Shown here in pieces: positions 7,341 through 14,861 of a stretch of DNA of 14,861 nucleotides; position 1 is the stretch's first letter, and the number at the start of each line of letters is the position of its first letter. Origin of the DNA: JAGLCW01 sp964422555 (lineage in GTDB: Bacteria > Caldisericota > Caldisericia > UBA6126); NCBI GenBank assembly GCA_964422555.1, contig CAYRBR010000038.1, positions 1-14,861 on the forward strand. Reading direction: 5' to 3'. The position numbers and the translations under genes were made by a program. Below the pieces are notes generated by a model, which saw only the letters and a list, made by a program, of their open reading frames with translations, did not search any database and was not told the origin of the DNA.

Positions 7341-7347
7341 GAAAGGA
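7341..7347 (+). promoter_or_regulatory. Ribosome binding site of the ccmF-like gene
   Basis: GAAAGGA lies six bases before the ATG at 7354. It supports this start and shows that the plus-strand operon is translated from a leadered mRNA, unlike its divergent neighbour. Confidence 0.7.
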
Positions 7348-7353
7348 TCTATT

Positions 7354-9519
7354 ATGATCGGAACAGTACTTTTATGGATTACCATATTGGTGGCGGTACT
7401 TGGAATACTACAACTTGTTGTGAGTAAAAATAAGAAAAGCAGTCGAATCTATTGGTTCATCCTTGTACCCGTTTTTTTGACCTTTGGTGCTTTTTTTCTG
7501 TATCTGTTTTTGTTTCTGACACATAATTTCACATTTGTGAATGTATTTCAAAATGCCAACTTAGCAATGCACCCAATTCAACTTGTTTTTTGTTCATGGT
7601 CTGGACAATCGGGCTCTCTATTTCTATGGCTTTTGTTTACCGACATTACTGCTCTGATTGCCTGGAAAGATAAAAAATTATGGAAAGAAACAAGTATTGT
7701 GTTGTTGTTAATCCACATCATTCTTTGTATTCTCTTGTTACAGTCTCAACCATTTGCTACACACAACATGATGGTTAGTGATGGAATGGGCTTAAATCCT
7801 GTTCTCAGTCATCCTTTTATGGTTCTACATCCCCCCTTTGCTTTTTTTGCATACTCGTTTTTGACATTGTTTATGGCAAAAGGGTTTGCCTCTTTGTTTC
7901 ATCCATCGGATACCGAATGGATATACGCAAATAGACTGTATTTGTACATTAGTTTTTTTGGACTGACTATTACAATGATACTCGGTTCATTGTGGGCCTA
8001 TGAAATTATCGGCTGGGGAGGCTATTGGTCATTTGATCCTGTCGAAAGTGGATCGTTATCTTTATGGTTTTTTGTTTGTGGATTGATTCATCTTCTTCGT
8101 GTACATAAAAAAACTGGTTCATTGTCTTTTTGGTACAGATTTCTTCCAATATTTTCAGTGTTCTCTATGTTTTTTGTAAGTTTTTTGATACGATCCGGTT
8201 TGCTGCAGCAATTCACAGCACATGCTTATGCTCAGGGAAGTCTGGTAGCAGTTCTATATTTTATTGTTGGACTATTTTTGCTTTTACCTTTGGGAATCTT
8301 TTTTGTGAAGGCGAGACAAATCGGAAAGCAATCAACAAAACAATACTCTATCCCCATAAATTCTGGAACTGTTTTTTCGTTTGGATGTATCCTCCTGGGA
8401 TTTTTATTATTTCTTCAGGTAATTCTTCCTGTGTTTACAATTTTATCATTTGAAACAATATCTTTTATTCAGAGTATTCTGGTTAATAATATCATGGGGA
8501 TATTCGTTGGGCTACTTCTTATTTGTATTTTATTGAATGTTACAAAGAAGAAACTTGGAACGAATGAACTCGTAGGGTTTCTTGTTGTATTGGCTATTAT
8601 GTTGTTTCTATATCTTCAGTACCCTGATCTTTCGATCGCAGACTCCAAAACATGGATTTATTTTACCAGTATACTGGTTGGTTTAACATGGGTTGTTTAT
8701 TGGGGGCTTCAATTATTACAGAAAAGAAAATTTTCTTATTTTGTGAATGTTGTTCTTCATGTTTCTTTGGGACTATTGATTATTGGAGTAGTCTTGTCGT
8801 CTGCATTAACGAAAACCAAGGTAGTGTATCTGATTCCTTCACAACCTACAAACGTACTGGACTATTCTCTTACTCTTTCAAACAATCAAGTTGTGAAAGA
8901 GAAATACCTTGGAGCGATTATTGTGAGAGACGTGACTCTGTTTTATTCATCGGGAAACAGTGCAACTCTATCTCCTTCTATATGGAATTATTCAAGAAAC
9001 TACACTCACTTTTCGTTACCCACTCCGTATATACACACATCTGTACGGGAAGATATACAGCTTATTCCTTTTACAGAATCTGGTTTTGCAGTTCCCCTTC
9101 AAGGATCTGTTATACACAATGGCATTACAATCGAAATCATCTACTTTCAGACTGAAACTGTCTCGAATGGATTTGTACAAGAGAAGGCAGAGGTAGTTTT
9201 AACTAGCAGTGATAATGATATTGAAAGGTTTAATTTCATTCGAATTCTGCATAAAAACGGAAAACAAATGAATACTGTTTCTGCTTATTCTGCGTTATTA
9301 GAAGAAAAGATATACTGGGTGGATTCTGAGATTGAAGCACTTGTTCTTTCAACAGAAACGCGTGAAGGAGAGAACAAGTATGAAGTAGTGGTTAAACCCG
9401 GAATGTTCTGGATCCGGGCAGCTTACTATCTTCTTGCGGTAGGTAGTTTTTTGCTGTTAGTTTTATACTTTTTTCTTCATTTTAAAAAAGAGAAAAAAAC
9501 AGGTACAATGTATTTATGA
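7354..9519 (+). CDS. CcmF-like cytochrome c haem-lyase / c-type biogenesis membrane protein
   Basis: This 721-residue polytopic membrane protein belongs to the CcmF/NrfE/CcsA (CytC_asm) superfamily, which moves haem to apocytochrome c outside the membrane. Its length and layout are CcmF-like (usual ~640-670). Seen: SGQSGSLFLW (83-92, family WGGQEGSLLLW); GLNPVLSHPF and HPPF with H159 (periplasmic haem ligand); the WWD-type segment GWGGYWSFDPVE (220-231); H246 in a membrane helix; IRSGLL...AHAYAQ with H290 (second periplasmic ligand); H469 in VVLHVSLGLLIIGVVLS; an extracytoplasmic region about 490-680; and a last helix about 686-708. All four histidines expected of CcmF are present. The WWD motif is degenerate (WSFD where WFWD is usual). 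No CcmA, B, C, E or H partner is in the window. It is the first gene of a five-gene operon, and its stop overlaps the next start (ATGA). Confidence 0.88.
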   Translation: MIGTVLLWITILVAVLGILQLVVSKNKKSSRIYWFILVPVFLTFGAFFLYLFLFLTHNFTFVNVFQNANLAMHPIQLVFCSWSGQSGSLFLWLLFTDITALIAWKDKKLWKETSIVLLLIHIILCILLLQSQPFATHNMMVSDGMGLNPVLSHPFMVLHPPFAFFAYSFLTLFMAKGFASLFHPSDTEWIYANRLYLYISFFGLTITMILGSLWAYEIIGWGGYWSFDPVESGSLSLWFFVCGLIHLLRVHKKTGSLSFWYRFLPIFSVFSMFFVSFLIRSGLLQQFTAHAYAQGSLVAVLYFIVGLFLLLPLGIFFVKARQIGKQSTKQYSIPINSGTVFSFGCILLGFLLFLQVILPVFTILSFETISFIQSILVNNIMGIFVGLLLICILLNVTKKKLGTNELVGFLVVLAIMLFLYLQYPDLSIADSKTWIYFTSILVGLTWVVYWGLQLLQKRKFSYFVNVVLHVSLGLLIIGVVLSSALTKTKVVYLIPSQPTNVLDYSLTLSNNQVVKEKYLGAIIVRDVTLFYSSGNSATLSPSIWNYSRNYTHFSLPTPYIHTSVREDIQLIPFTESGFAVPLQGSVIHNGITIEIIYFQTETVSNGFVQEKAEVVLTSSDNDIERFNFIRILHKNGKQMNTVSAYSALLEEKIYWVDSEIEALVLSTETREGENKYEVVVKPGMFWIRAAYYLLAVGSFLLLVLYFFLHFKKEKKTGTMYL

Positions 9520-10400
9520 ATAGAATGACTACAAATATTGATTTTAAAATAATTTTTAAGCTGATCATCGGAAGCATTTTTTCTATATTATCAGGTATAT
9601 TTTTCAAAGAAGCATATGTTATGCCTTTGGTTAAAGAAGGACAGGGATTAGATCAGATTCCTACATTTTCAATATTTTTCTGGACGTTTATTGGAGTTGT
9701 TATTGGGTTTGTTATTGGATTTTTTATTATTGCTTATTTGATTGATCTTGTGGCAGCGGTATTAAACACTTCAAAATCCTGGTTGTATGGAATAATTTAC
9801 AAAAAATCATATGTAATTGATAGCAGTGCATTACTGGATGGAAGAATTGCTGAACTTGTTCGACTTGGTCTATTCCCATCCCATTTTTTTATCTCCTCTA
9901 TTACCATAGACGAATTAAATCGATTAGAAAAAGTAAGTTCGGTGTATGCAAAGAGAGTTGAGAAAGCGAAAGCAATTTTAAGTAAGTTACATAAAGTAGC
10001 AGGGAAAAGAATTCACTTTATGCCCTTTGTAGATCCACCCAAATCAATACGTGACCATATTTTGAAAATTGCCAGATTAACAAATTCAACAATCTTAACC
10101 TTGGATGTTTCCATTACTGATGAAGCACGAAGAAATGCAATTCGAGTCATTAATATTAATGAGCTTGCATTGGCATTCAGAGTGCAAATGATCCCAGGGG
10201 AAACATTTGCATTGAAGTTGGTTCGAGCTGGAAAAGAGAAAAACCAAGCAGTTGGCTATTTAGAGGACGGAATGATGGTAATTGTAGAGGGGGGGATTAA
10301 ACACATCCATAAAACGGTAGAAGCAGAATGTGTTTCCGTTTTACAGTCTACTTCTGGAAAGATTGTCTTTAGTAATTTTGTTCGAGAGATTCGTGACTAG
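9516..10400 (+). CDS. Membrane PIN-TRAM protein (YacL-like putative ribonuclease)
   Basis: This 294-residue protein has two hydrophobic segments (about 12-30 and 54-83), a PIN domain (about 97-217) and a TRAM domain (about 225-285). Acidic residues fitting the PIN metal site are D102 (IDSS), D108, E133 (DEL), D180 and D197 (TLD, where the family usually has TND). The TRAM part has PGE, AGKEKNQAVGYLEDGMMVIVE and a C-terminal LQSTSGKIVF, close to the YacL/PIN-TRAM family pattern. Bacillus YacL is longer (about 366 residues, four membrane helices), so this is a shortened membrane part. The expected activity is metal-dependent endoribonuclease; the target is unknown. Its place just upstream of ispD matches gene order in many Gram-positive bacteria. 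It overlaps the ccmF-like stop by four bases (ATGA). A second ATG at 9525 is possible. Confidence 0.9.
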   Translation: MNRMTTNIDFKIIFKLIIGSIFSILSGIFFKEAYVMPLVKEGQGLDQIPTFSIFFWTFIGVVIGFVIGFFIIAYLIDLVAAVLNTSKSWLYGIIYKKSYVIDSSALLDGRIAELVRLGLFPSHFFISSITIDELNRLEKVSSVYAKRVEKAKAILSKLHKVAGKRIHFMPFVDPPKSIRDHILKIARLTNSTILTLDVSITDEARRNAIRVININELALAFRVQMIPGETFALKLVRAGKEKNQAVGYLEDGMMVIVEGGIKHIHKTVEAECVSVLQSTSGKIVFSNFVREIRD

Positions 10401-10401
10401 C

Positions 10402-11571
10402 ATGTATTGTAGTTGCATTTTGGTTGGTGCTGGAAAAGGAACAAGATTCTCTTCCTGTGAGTCCAAAACTGAAGCGCTCATTTACGGGTTGCCAGTCTAT
10501 GTGTGGGCGTTACGTTCGATGCTTCAATGCGACTTTATAATGGAGATCGTATTGGTCGGACCATTTTGCCTCGAAAAAGTTCTTTCCTTTTTTCCTCAGG
10601 CAGAAGGAAAAATTCGCGTAGTACCGGGAGGGTTATCTCGAACTGAAAGTGTATGGAAGGGACTGCGAAGTTGTAAGAAAGACGCATCGTTTGTATGCAT
10701 ACACGATGTAGCACGTCCATTTATTCCAAGAAAAATGATACAAAACCTGTATAGTGCTGTGAAAATGGACGAGATTGACTGTGCAATTCCAATTCTCCCT
10801 ATATATGATTCTCTCAAATTCTGCCAGAATGATATTTCCGAAAGAACAGTCCCGAAACGAAATGTTGTTCGAACTCAAACTCCACAATTTTTTAAAAAGA
10901 AATCCTTAGTTACCTCATTCGAAAGGTATCAGCAGAATATTCCAATAGCTGAAGATGAAACAGAAGTTTTGAAAGCTACTTTTCCATCCGCTAGAATTCA
11001 GTGTATACCAGGATCATTTTATGCTGAAAAGATTACAGATAAAAACTCAAAAAAGATGGTAGAAAATTTATTTAGTGCTTCCAATAAAGTGGGTTTTGGA
11101 TGGGATTTTCATCCCTTCCAAGAAAACAGGCAACTTGTTTTAGGTGGATGTTTTATAGAGGACCATATTGGGCTAGAGGGAGATTCCGATGGAGATGTGG
11201 TTTGTCATGCTATTGTTGATGCTATTTTAGGGGCAATGGGCAAAGGGGATATTGGCTCTTATTTTGGAGTTAAAACGCCTTCAATGATGGGAGTTAGAAG
11301 TATTACACTATTATCGAAACTTAGACAAACCGATTTTTCTTTTTTCTGGGAAATTCTTAATATTGACATTACCATCGTTGCAAAAAAACCAATTCTGTTG
11401 GACTATATACCACAAATGAAAAAGAATATTTGCGATGTCCTTTTAATACCGAAAAATAAATTGAACATCAAAGCTACCACTGACAAAAATATGGATGATG
11501 CAGGCAAAGGCAAGGGCATACGGGCAGTAGCAGTAGCAAATTTATCTATTATGGAGGATTGGAATGACTGA
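10402..11571 (+). CDS. ispDF: Bifunctional IspD-IspF fusion (MEP isoprenoid pathway), IspF half divergent
   Basis: The ATG at 10402, one base after the PIN-TRAM stop, is chosen because the IspD domain begins right there (LVGAGKGTRF at 7-16). A longer frame from 10330 would run into the upstream gene. From this start it has 389 residues. IspD half (1 to about 225): PGGLSRTESV, HDVARP (101-106), RTQTPQFF (157-164), AEDETEV and K210 in EKIT. This domain makes CDP-methylerythritol. IspF half (about 229-389): metal ligands D235, H237 and H269, GDIG (282-285), PQM and KATT (357-360). It should make the cyclodiphosphate. Differences from the family are large: D261 where GHSDaD has His, FGVKTP where FPDTD is usual, and K362 where the metal-binding Glu sits. 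IspE is not in the window. The gene overlaps accB by eight bases. Fusion identity is firm; IspF activity is uncertain. Confidence 0.92.
   Translation: MYCSCILVGAGKGTRFSSCESKTEALIYGLPVYVWALRSMLQCDFIMEIVLVGPFCLEKVLSFFPQAEGKIRVVPGGLSRTESVWKGLRSCKKDASFVCIHDVARPFIPRKMIQNLYSAVKMDEIDCAIPILPIYDSLKFCQNDISERTVPKRNVVRTQTPQFFKKKSLVTSFERYQQNIPIAEDETEVLKATFPSARIQCIPGSFYAEKITDKNSKKMVENLFSASNKVGFGWDFHPFQENRQLVLGGCFIEDHIGLEGDSDGDVVCHAIVDAILGAMGKGDIGSYFGVKTPSMMGVRSITLLSKLRQTDFSFFWEILNIDITIVAKKPILLDYIPQMKKNICDVLLIPKNKLNIKATTDKNMDDAGKGKGIRAVAVANLSIMEDWND
11552..11558 (+). promoter_or_regulatory. Shine-Dalgarno for accB
   Basis: TGGAGGA lies five bases before the accB ATG at 11564, within the last codons of ispDF. 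It is one of the strongest sites in the window and allows accB to be translated at a high level despite the gene overlap. Confidence 0.75.
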
Positions 11572-12031
11572 TAAAAAAGATGAAGTAATTGATAGAGTAG
11601 AAAACTTGATAAAGATAATGCGAAACAACGCAACAAAAAGAGTAAAAATCCAGTCACCTGATTGGAATATAACAATTGAACAGCAAGACGCTCAATTAAC
11701 ACCAACCCAGCACGAAGGAAGCAGAATTGTAGCTAAGGATAAGGAACAAAAAGAGATAGAAAATGGAGCGAAAGTCCATCAGATAACAACTCCTTTAGTA
11801 GGTACTTTCTATCGATCTCCATCTCCTGAAACAGATCCTTATGTAGAAGTAGGTGATCAGGTAGAACCAGGGCAAATACTCTGTATTGTAGAGGCAATGA
11901 AGGTAATGAATGAAATTCACTCCGATACAGCAGGCATCATTTCAAGAATCTTGGTTGAGAATGAGCAAATGGTTGAATTTGGCGAACCATTATTCGAAAT
12001 AGAAGAAAAGGAAATCGATAATGGCGCATAG
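11564..12031 (+). CDS. accB: Biotin carboxyl carrier protein of acetyl-CoA carboxylase
   Basis: This 155-residue protein has the usual BCCP length. Residues 1-40 are a charged N-terminal region, 41-72 a polar linker, and 73-150 the biotinyl domain. EAMKVMNEI at 110-118 carries the biotin-accepting lysine K113 (EAMKMMNEI in most species). The BCCP-specific thumb TPLVGTFYRSPSPETDPYVEVGD is at 76-98. This thumb separates acetyl-CoA carboxylase carriers from the shorter carriers of decarboxylases, and supports a role in carboxylating acetyl-CoA to malonyl-CoA. The gene sits between ispDF (8-base overlap) and accC (11-base overlap), so the carrier and its carboxylase are translationally coupled. 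The carboxyltransferase genes (accA, accD) are not in the window. Confidence 0.95.
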   Translation: MTDKKDEVIDRVENLIKIMRNNATKRVKIQSPDWNITIEQQDAQLTPTQHEGSRIVAKDKEQKEIENGAKVHQITTPLVGTFYRSPSPETDPYVEVGDQVEPGQILCIVEAMKVMNEIHSDTAGIISRILVENEQMVEFGEPLFEIEEKEIDNGA

Positions 12032-13367
12032 TATTCAGAAAGTTTTAATAGCCAATCGTGGAGAAATTGCCTTACGAATTCTAAGGGCTTGCAAAGAGAT
12101 GGGGATAAAAACAGTTCAAGTATATTCTGAAGCTGATGCAGATTCGATCCCAGTTAAATTTGCTGATACAGCGGTGTGTATTGGACCTGCTAATCCTGTT
12201 CTAAGTTACCTGAACTTCTCTCAAATTATGGCAGCAGCAACTATGCTGAATGTGGATGCAATTCATCCTGGGTATGGTTTCCTTTCTGAAAATGCAACCT
12301 TTGCGAATATTTGCCATGATTATAATGTAAAATTTATTGGTCCAGATCCACATTCTCTTATTAAGTGTGCTAATAAAGCACAAGTAAGAAAAATTGCTTT
12401 AGAGGAAAATGTACCTGTACTCCCCGGGACAGAAGCTCCAATTAAAGATGTCCAGGAGGCAGTACAAGTTGCTGAGAAGATTGGGTACCCCCTACTATTA
12501 AAAGCAGCAATGGGTGGTGGAGGAAGAGGGATTCGTCGAATTGATAATAAAGAGCAATTAGCGGAAATGCTTCCTATTGTCCAGAGAGAGTCATTTACCT
12601 CGTTCGGGTCGGATGAGATCTATATGGAAAAATTGTTACTAAATCCCCGACATATTGAAGTGCAGATACTTGGTGATGGAAAAGGGAATGTAATTCATCT
12701 TGGCATTCGAGAGTGTTCGATTCAACGGAAACATCAGAAGATCATTGAGGAGTCTCCCTCAAAGGGCATAACGGCGCATCAACAGGAAGAACTAGAAAAC
12801 GCTGCTGTACGCTTATGCAAGGCATTGCGATATGAAAATGCTGGAACTTGTGAATTCATTACCGACAATAAAGGGAATTTCTATTTCCTGGAAATCAATA
12901 CTCGAATACAAGTGGAGCATCCTGTTACTGAGGAGACAACGAATACTGACATCGTGAAAATGCAGCTTCAAATTGCAGAAAATGGAATGTTACCGAAAAT
13001 GCAAGAAGAAGTTATGCGACATGGATGGTCCATGGAATTTAGAATTGTTGCAGAAGATCCAAAAACACATATGCCAAGTGCAGGACAGATACATTTTGTT
13101 CACTTCCCAGCTGGGAGAGGTGTGCGAATAGAATCACATGTATATTCAGGATATACAATGCCTTCGTTTTACGATTCTCTTTTGGCGAAACTGATCGTTA
13201 GTGGTGATACTCGTGAAGACTGTTTAACGATTGGGAAAAGAGCTCTTGAAGAATTTACTATTGAGGGGATTCAAACCAATATCCCACTTTTAATGAAAAT
13301 TCTGGAGCATCCTGAATTTCAAAAGGGGAATATAAACACTTCCTTTTTAGAGCAATATATTTTTTAG
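12021..13367 (+). CDS. accC: Biotin carboxylase subunit of acetyl-CoA carboxylase
   Basis: This 448-residue, full-length ATP-grasp enzyme carboxylates the biotin of AccB using ATP and bicarbonate. The N-terminal domain begins KVLIANRGEIALRI (7-20). Then come HPGYGFLSEN (82-91), K119, K161, the glycine-rich ATP loop GGGGRG (165-170), H211 in NPRHIEVQ, ECSIQRKHQK (231-240), NTRIQVEHPVTE (293-304) with E291, N293, R295 and E299, and R341 in the EFRIVAEDP segment. All catalytic residues that I can map to the Escherichia coli enzyme are present. One small oddity is GWSMEFRI, where GHAVECRI is usual. It ends with a TAG at 13365-13367, 22 bases from the convergent cell-wall gene, and is the last gene of the operon. 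Confidence 0.96.
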   Translation: MAHSIQKVLIANRGEIALRILRACKEMGIKTVQVYSEADADSIPVKFADTAVCIGPANPVLSYLNFSQIMAAATMLNVDAIHPGYGFLSENATFANICHDYNVKFIGPDPHSLIKCANKAQVRKIALEENVPVLPGTEAPIKDVQEAVQVAEKIGYPLLLKAAMGGGGRGIRRIDNKEQLAEMLPIVQRESFTSFGSDEIYMEKLLLNPRHIEVQILGDGKGNVIHLGIRECSIQRKHQKIIEESPSKGITAHQQEELENAAVRLCKALRYENAGTCEFITDNKGNFYFLEINTRIQVEHPVTEETTNTDIVKMQLQIAENGMLPKMQEEVMRHGWSMEFRIVAEDPKTHMPSAGQIHFVHFPAGRGVRIESHVYSGYTMPSFYDSLLAKLIVSGDTREDCLTIGKRALEEFTIEGIQTNIPLLMKILEHPEFQKGNINTSFLEQYIF

Positions 13368-13384
13368 TATGTAAAGAGGATTGT

Positions 13385-13401
13385 CATACTTATAAAGTAT
13401 G
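13385..13401. repeat. AT-rich hairpin between convergent genes (possible weak terminator)
   Basis: CATACTT (13385-13391) and AAGTATG (13395-13401) form a perfect 7-bp stem with an ATA loop, overlapping the stop of the minus-strand gene at 13390. The stem is AT-rich and no T tract follows on either strand, so it is not a canonical terminator. It is the only visible structure where two operons converge. Confidence 0.3.
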
Positions 13402-14861
13402 GATATTGTTTGTAAAAATGTATCGTACTTTCTCTGCCCATACTAAGAAATCTTTTTTTTCATCCTCTGATAAGGAAGCAGAAAACCAATATTCTTTTTT
13501 ACTTTCTGAGCCAATTGCCATGCCAATTTTTTCTAACTGGAGTGAAATGGCATATAGATAGCTGTTTGGATCATTTTGGGGTAGGCTGAAATAACCGTGG
13601 TATCGTTGGATAGCTGATATGAATCTGGCATCGCTTTCGGTAATAGTGATTGTTTCATTATAATTGCTGGATTGGAATGTGATGGGAAAATCGTATTGAT
13701 TTCCAGAGGTTGCGTTGTATTTTTCCTGCAAAACTTTCAACCCGTCGGCAATATTTGCCTGTATACCTAGAGCAGTGTTGGAGTATACTCTTGCTCCTGT
13801 GTCAAGAGAGCAATTATAAATACAGGTTCCAATACACTGATCCTTTCGAAACATTCCACCCCAGTAAACATACTCTTCACCTGGTTGACACTCTGCTTCT
13901 ACCCAGTAATAGCCACTAAATTTTTCGGTATTGGCATTGTGTTTTTTTGGATAATCAATGGACAATCCTGTTTGATAACAGTGCCAAAAAGGAAGATACC
14001 GTTTCCCAGCAGGCGAATAAAGAGCAATCCCCATCCCCAGTCCAACATACGAGTTTGTTGTGATCTGTTGAATCCCCCTACCGGCATCAAAAGTAACAAG
14101 GGTATTATTAAAGTGGTATACGCTTGGATACGATTCGTGTGCAATCAAGGCGAACAAAACTTCAGTAGGATAATTCTCTGGAAGAAATGAGGTGTACATT
14201 TCATATACACTATTTACAATAATCGACTCGGTTTTGCCTCCTATTGTTCCATCTATAAGCGGATCTAAAAGAGTAGTACTTTCTGCCAGTGAGATCTGGT
14301 TTAATGGTGAGTAAGAAATATCTGCTAAAGGTACCCATCCAGTTGTTTGATCAGTCCGATCAACTACTTTCAGAAACCATTGTTTATGGTTAGGGGTAAC
14401 AATCTGCATTTGATTGTTCTCCAGTGCTGGTTCTAAAATCCATTTGTAAGGAATGAGCTTCAATGGCTTCTTTCTGAGCAAGTTAACAATTTTATCAATT
14501 TGCATAGCTGTTGTGATATCAAGTTTTCCATGCATAGGGAGTGAATGGAGAAACTGAAAAGTCTTTAATGCGTGTGTGCTGTAAGGTCCAAAATACTGGG
14601 TTTCCAAACCCTCAAAACCTGGTTCACTGGAATTACGGTGAAGCTGTGTTAAAGGATTGATATTTAAAGCAATTTGTAGATACTCAACAAATATGCTTTC
14701 GTCTCCTTCAGAAAGGGGTCCTTGGTTCTTTTTTACAATGTCCAAAAAAGAAAAATCATTGGGTATAATTCGAAATGAACAAGTTTCCATGGGATTGTTT
14801 ACAAGTATTGTCCCATATTTGTTGTGTACAGTTATCAGAGAACCGTTTAGATAAAAATTCC
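13390..14861 (-). CDS. Cell-wall protein: peptidoglycan-binding, SH3-like and lysozyme/transglycosylase-like regions (N-terminus missing)
   Basis: The frame is open to the right edge. The first internal ATG is at 14790, but about 23 more codons upstream read as a plausible beta-rich protein, so the start is outside the window. Numbering from that ATG: 33-104 resembles a PG_binding_1 domain (FVEYLQ, YFGPYSTHALKTFQ, GKLDITTAM); 134-160 resembles an SH3 domain (KQWFLKVVD, TGWVPLADI); 205-252 resembles a lysozyme-fold or lytic transglycosylase core, with VLFALIAHES carrying candidate catalytic E219 and DAGRGIQQITTNSYVG after it; 336-358 (SNTALGIQANIADGLKVL) looks like a later helix of the same fold. 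Between them is an insert with C271, C301, C319, C323 and C327. The role would be cutting or remodelling peptidoglycan outside the cell. The enzyme assignment is from motif resemblance and is moderate; the C-terminal 110 residues are not recognised. Confidence 0.75.
   Translation of the reverse strand, partial: NFYLNGSLITVHNKYGTILVNNPMETCSFRIIPNDFSFLDIVKKNQGPLSEGDESIFVEYLQIALNINPLTQLHRNSSEPGFEGLETQYFGPYSTHALKTFQFLHSLPMHGKLDITTAMQIDKIVNLLRKKPLKLIPYKWILEPALENNQMQIVTPNHKQWFLKVVDRTDQTTGWVPLADISYSPLNQISLAESTTLLDPLIDGTIGGKTESIIVNSVYEMYTSFLPENYPTEVLFALIAHESYPSVYHFNNTLVTFDAGRGIQQITTNSYVGLGMGIALYSPAGKRYLPFWHCYQTGLSIDYPKKHNANTEKFSGYYWVEAECQPGEEYVYWGGMFRKDQCIGTCIYNCSLDTGARVYSNTALGIQANIADGLKVLQEKYNATSGNQYDFPITFQSSNYNETITITESDARFISAIQRYHGYFSLPQNDPNSYLYAISLQLEKIGMAIGSESKKEYWFSASLSEDEKKDFLVWAEKVRYIFTNNIHTL

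Noticed and set aside
10330..10401. Upstream ATG at 10330 for IspDF
   Set aside because: It would overlap the PIN-TRAM gene by 71 bases and add 24 residues with no counterpart in IspD, whose conserved N-terminus begins right after the ATG at 10402.
13385..13401. Strong terminator after accC
   Set aside because: The stem is AT-rich with no T tract on either strand, so it is listed only as a possible weak structure.

Overview
The window is an AT-rich (about 38-40% G+C by eye) stretch of bacterial chromosome. It looks like a draft or metagenome scaffold, because a block of exactly 100 Ns sits at 2235-2334. Three protein types suggest an anaerobic, possibly thermophilic bacterium: an exported protein with cohesin-like, dockerin-like and copper-amine-oxidase-N 'stalk' domains, an IspD-IspF fusion, and a membrane PIN-TRAM protein beside ispD. 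Caldisericota or a related low-GC lineage is my best guess, but the sequence does not prove it. I see no rRNA, tRNA, CRISPR array or insertion sequence, and no gene-free stretch longer than about 110 bases.

Layout. (1) 1-3690, plus strand: the 3' part of a very large exported protein. It has at least eight tandem ~90-residue cysteine-rich beta-sandwich repeats, then the assembly gap, the end of a cohesin-like domain, a dockerin-like pair, a second cohesin-like domain and two stalk units. (2) 3732-3767: a strong bidirectional terminator. (3) 7258-3797, minus strand: a three-gene operon (membrane-anchored beta-propeller, PLP aminotransferase, membrane-anchored thioredoxin-fold protein). It is driven by a near-consensus promoter placed so close to the ATG that the mRNA should be leaderless. 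(4) 7354-13367, plus strand: a tightly packed five-gene operon (CcmF-like haem-handling membrane protein, PIN-TRAM protein, IspDF fusion, biotin carboxyl carrier protein AccB, biotin carboxylase AccC). Every junction overlaps or leaves a single base. (5) 14861-13390, minus strand and running off the right edge: a cell-wall protein with peptidoglycan-binding, SH3-like and lysozyme/transglycosylase-like regions.

How the genes fit together. The right-hand plus operon supplies housekeeping functions: isoprenoid precursors by the MEP pathway, acyl-CoA carboxylation, and probably cytochrome c maturation. The rest is largely cell-envelope biology. Several of the exported or membrane-anchored proteins carry clustered cysteines.

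The most interesting signal is in the giant repeat protein. Eight cysteine positions per repeat appear and disappear across the repeats in matched pairs (C2 with C6, C4 with C8, C3 with C5, leaving C1 with C7). This predicts a disulfide map for what looks like an undescribed cystine-rich version of a prealbumin-like repeat. The second is the IspF half of the IspDF fusion, which keeps the metal ligands but has lost several residues that are almost invariant in the family.
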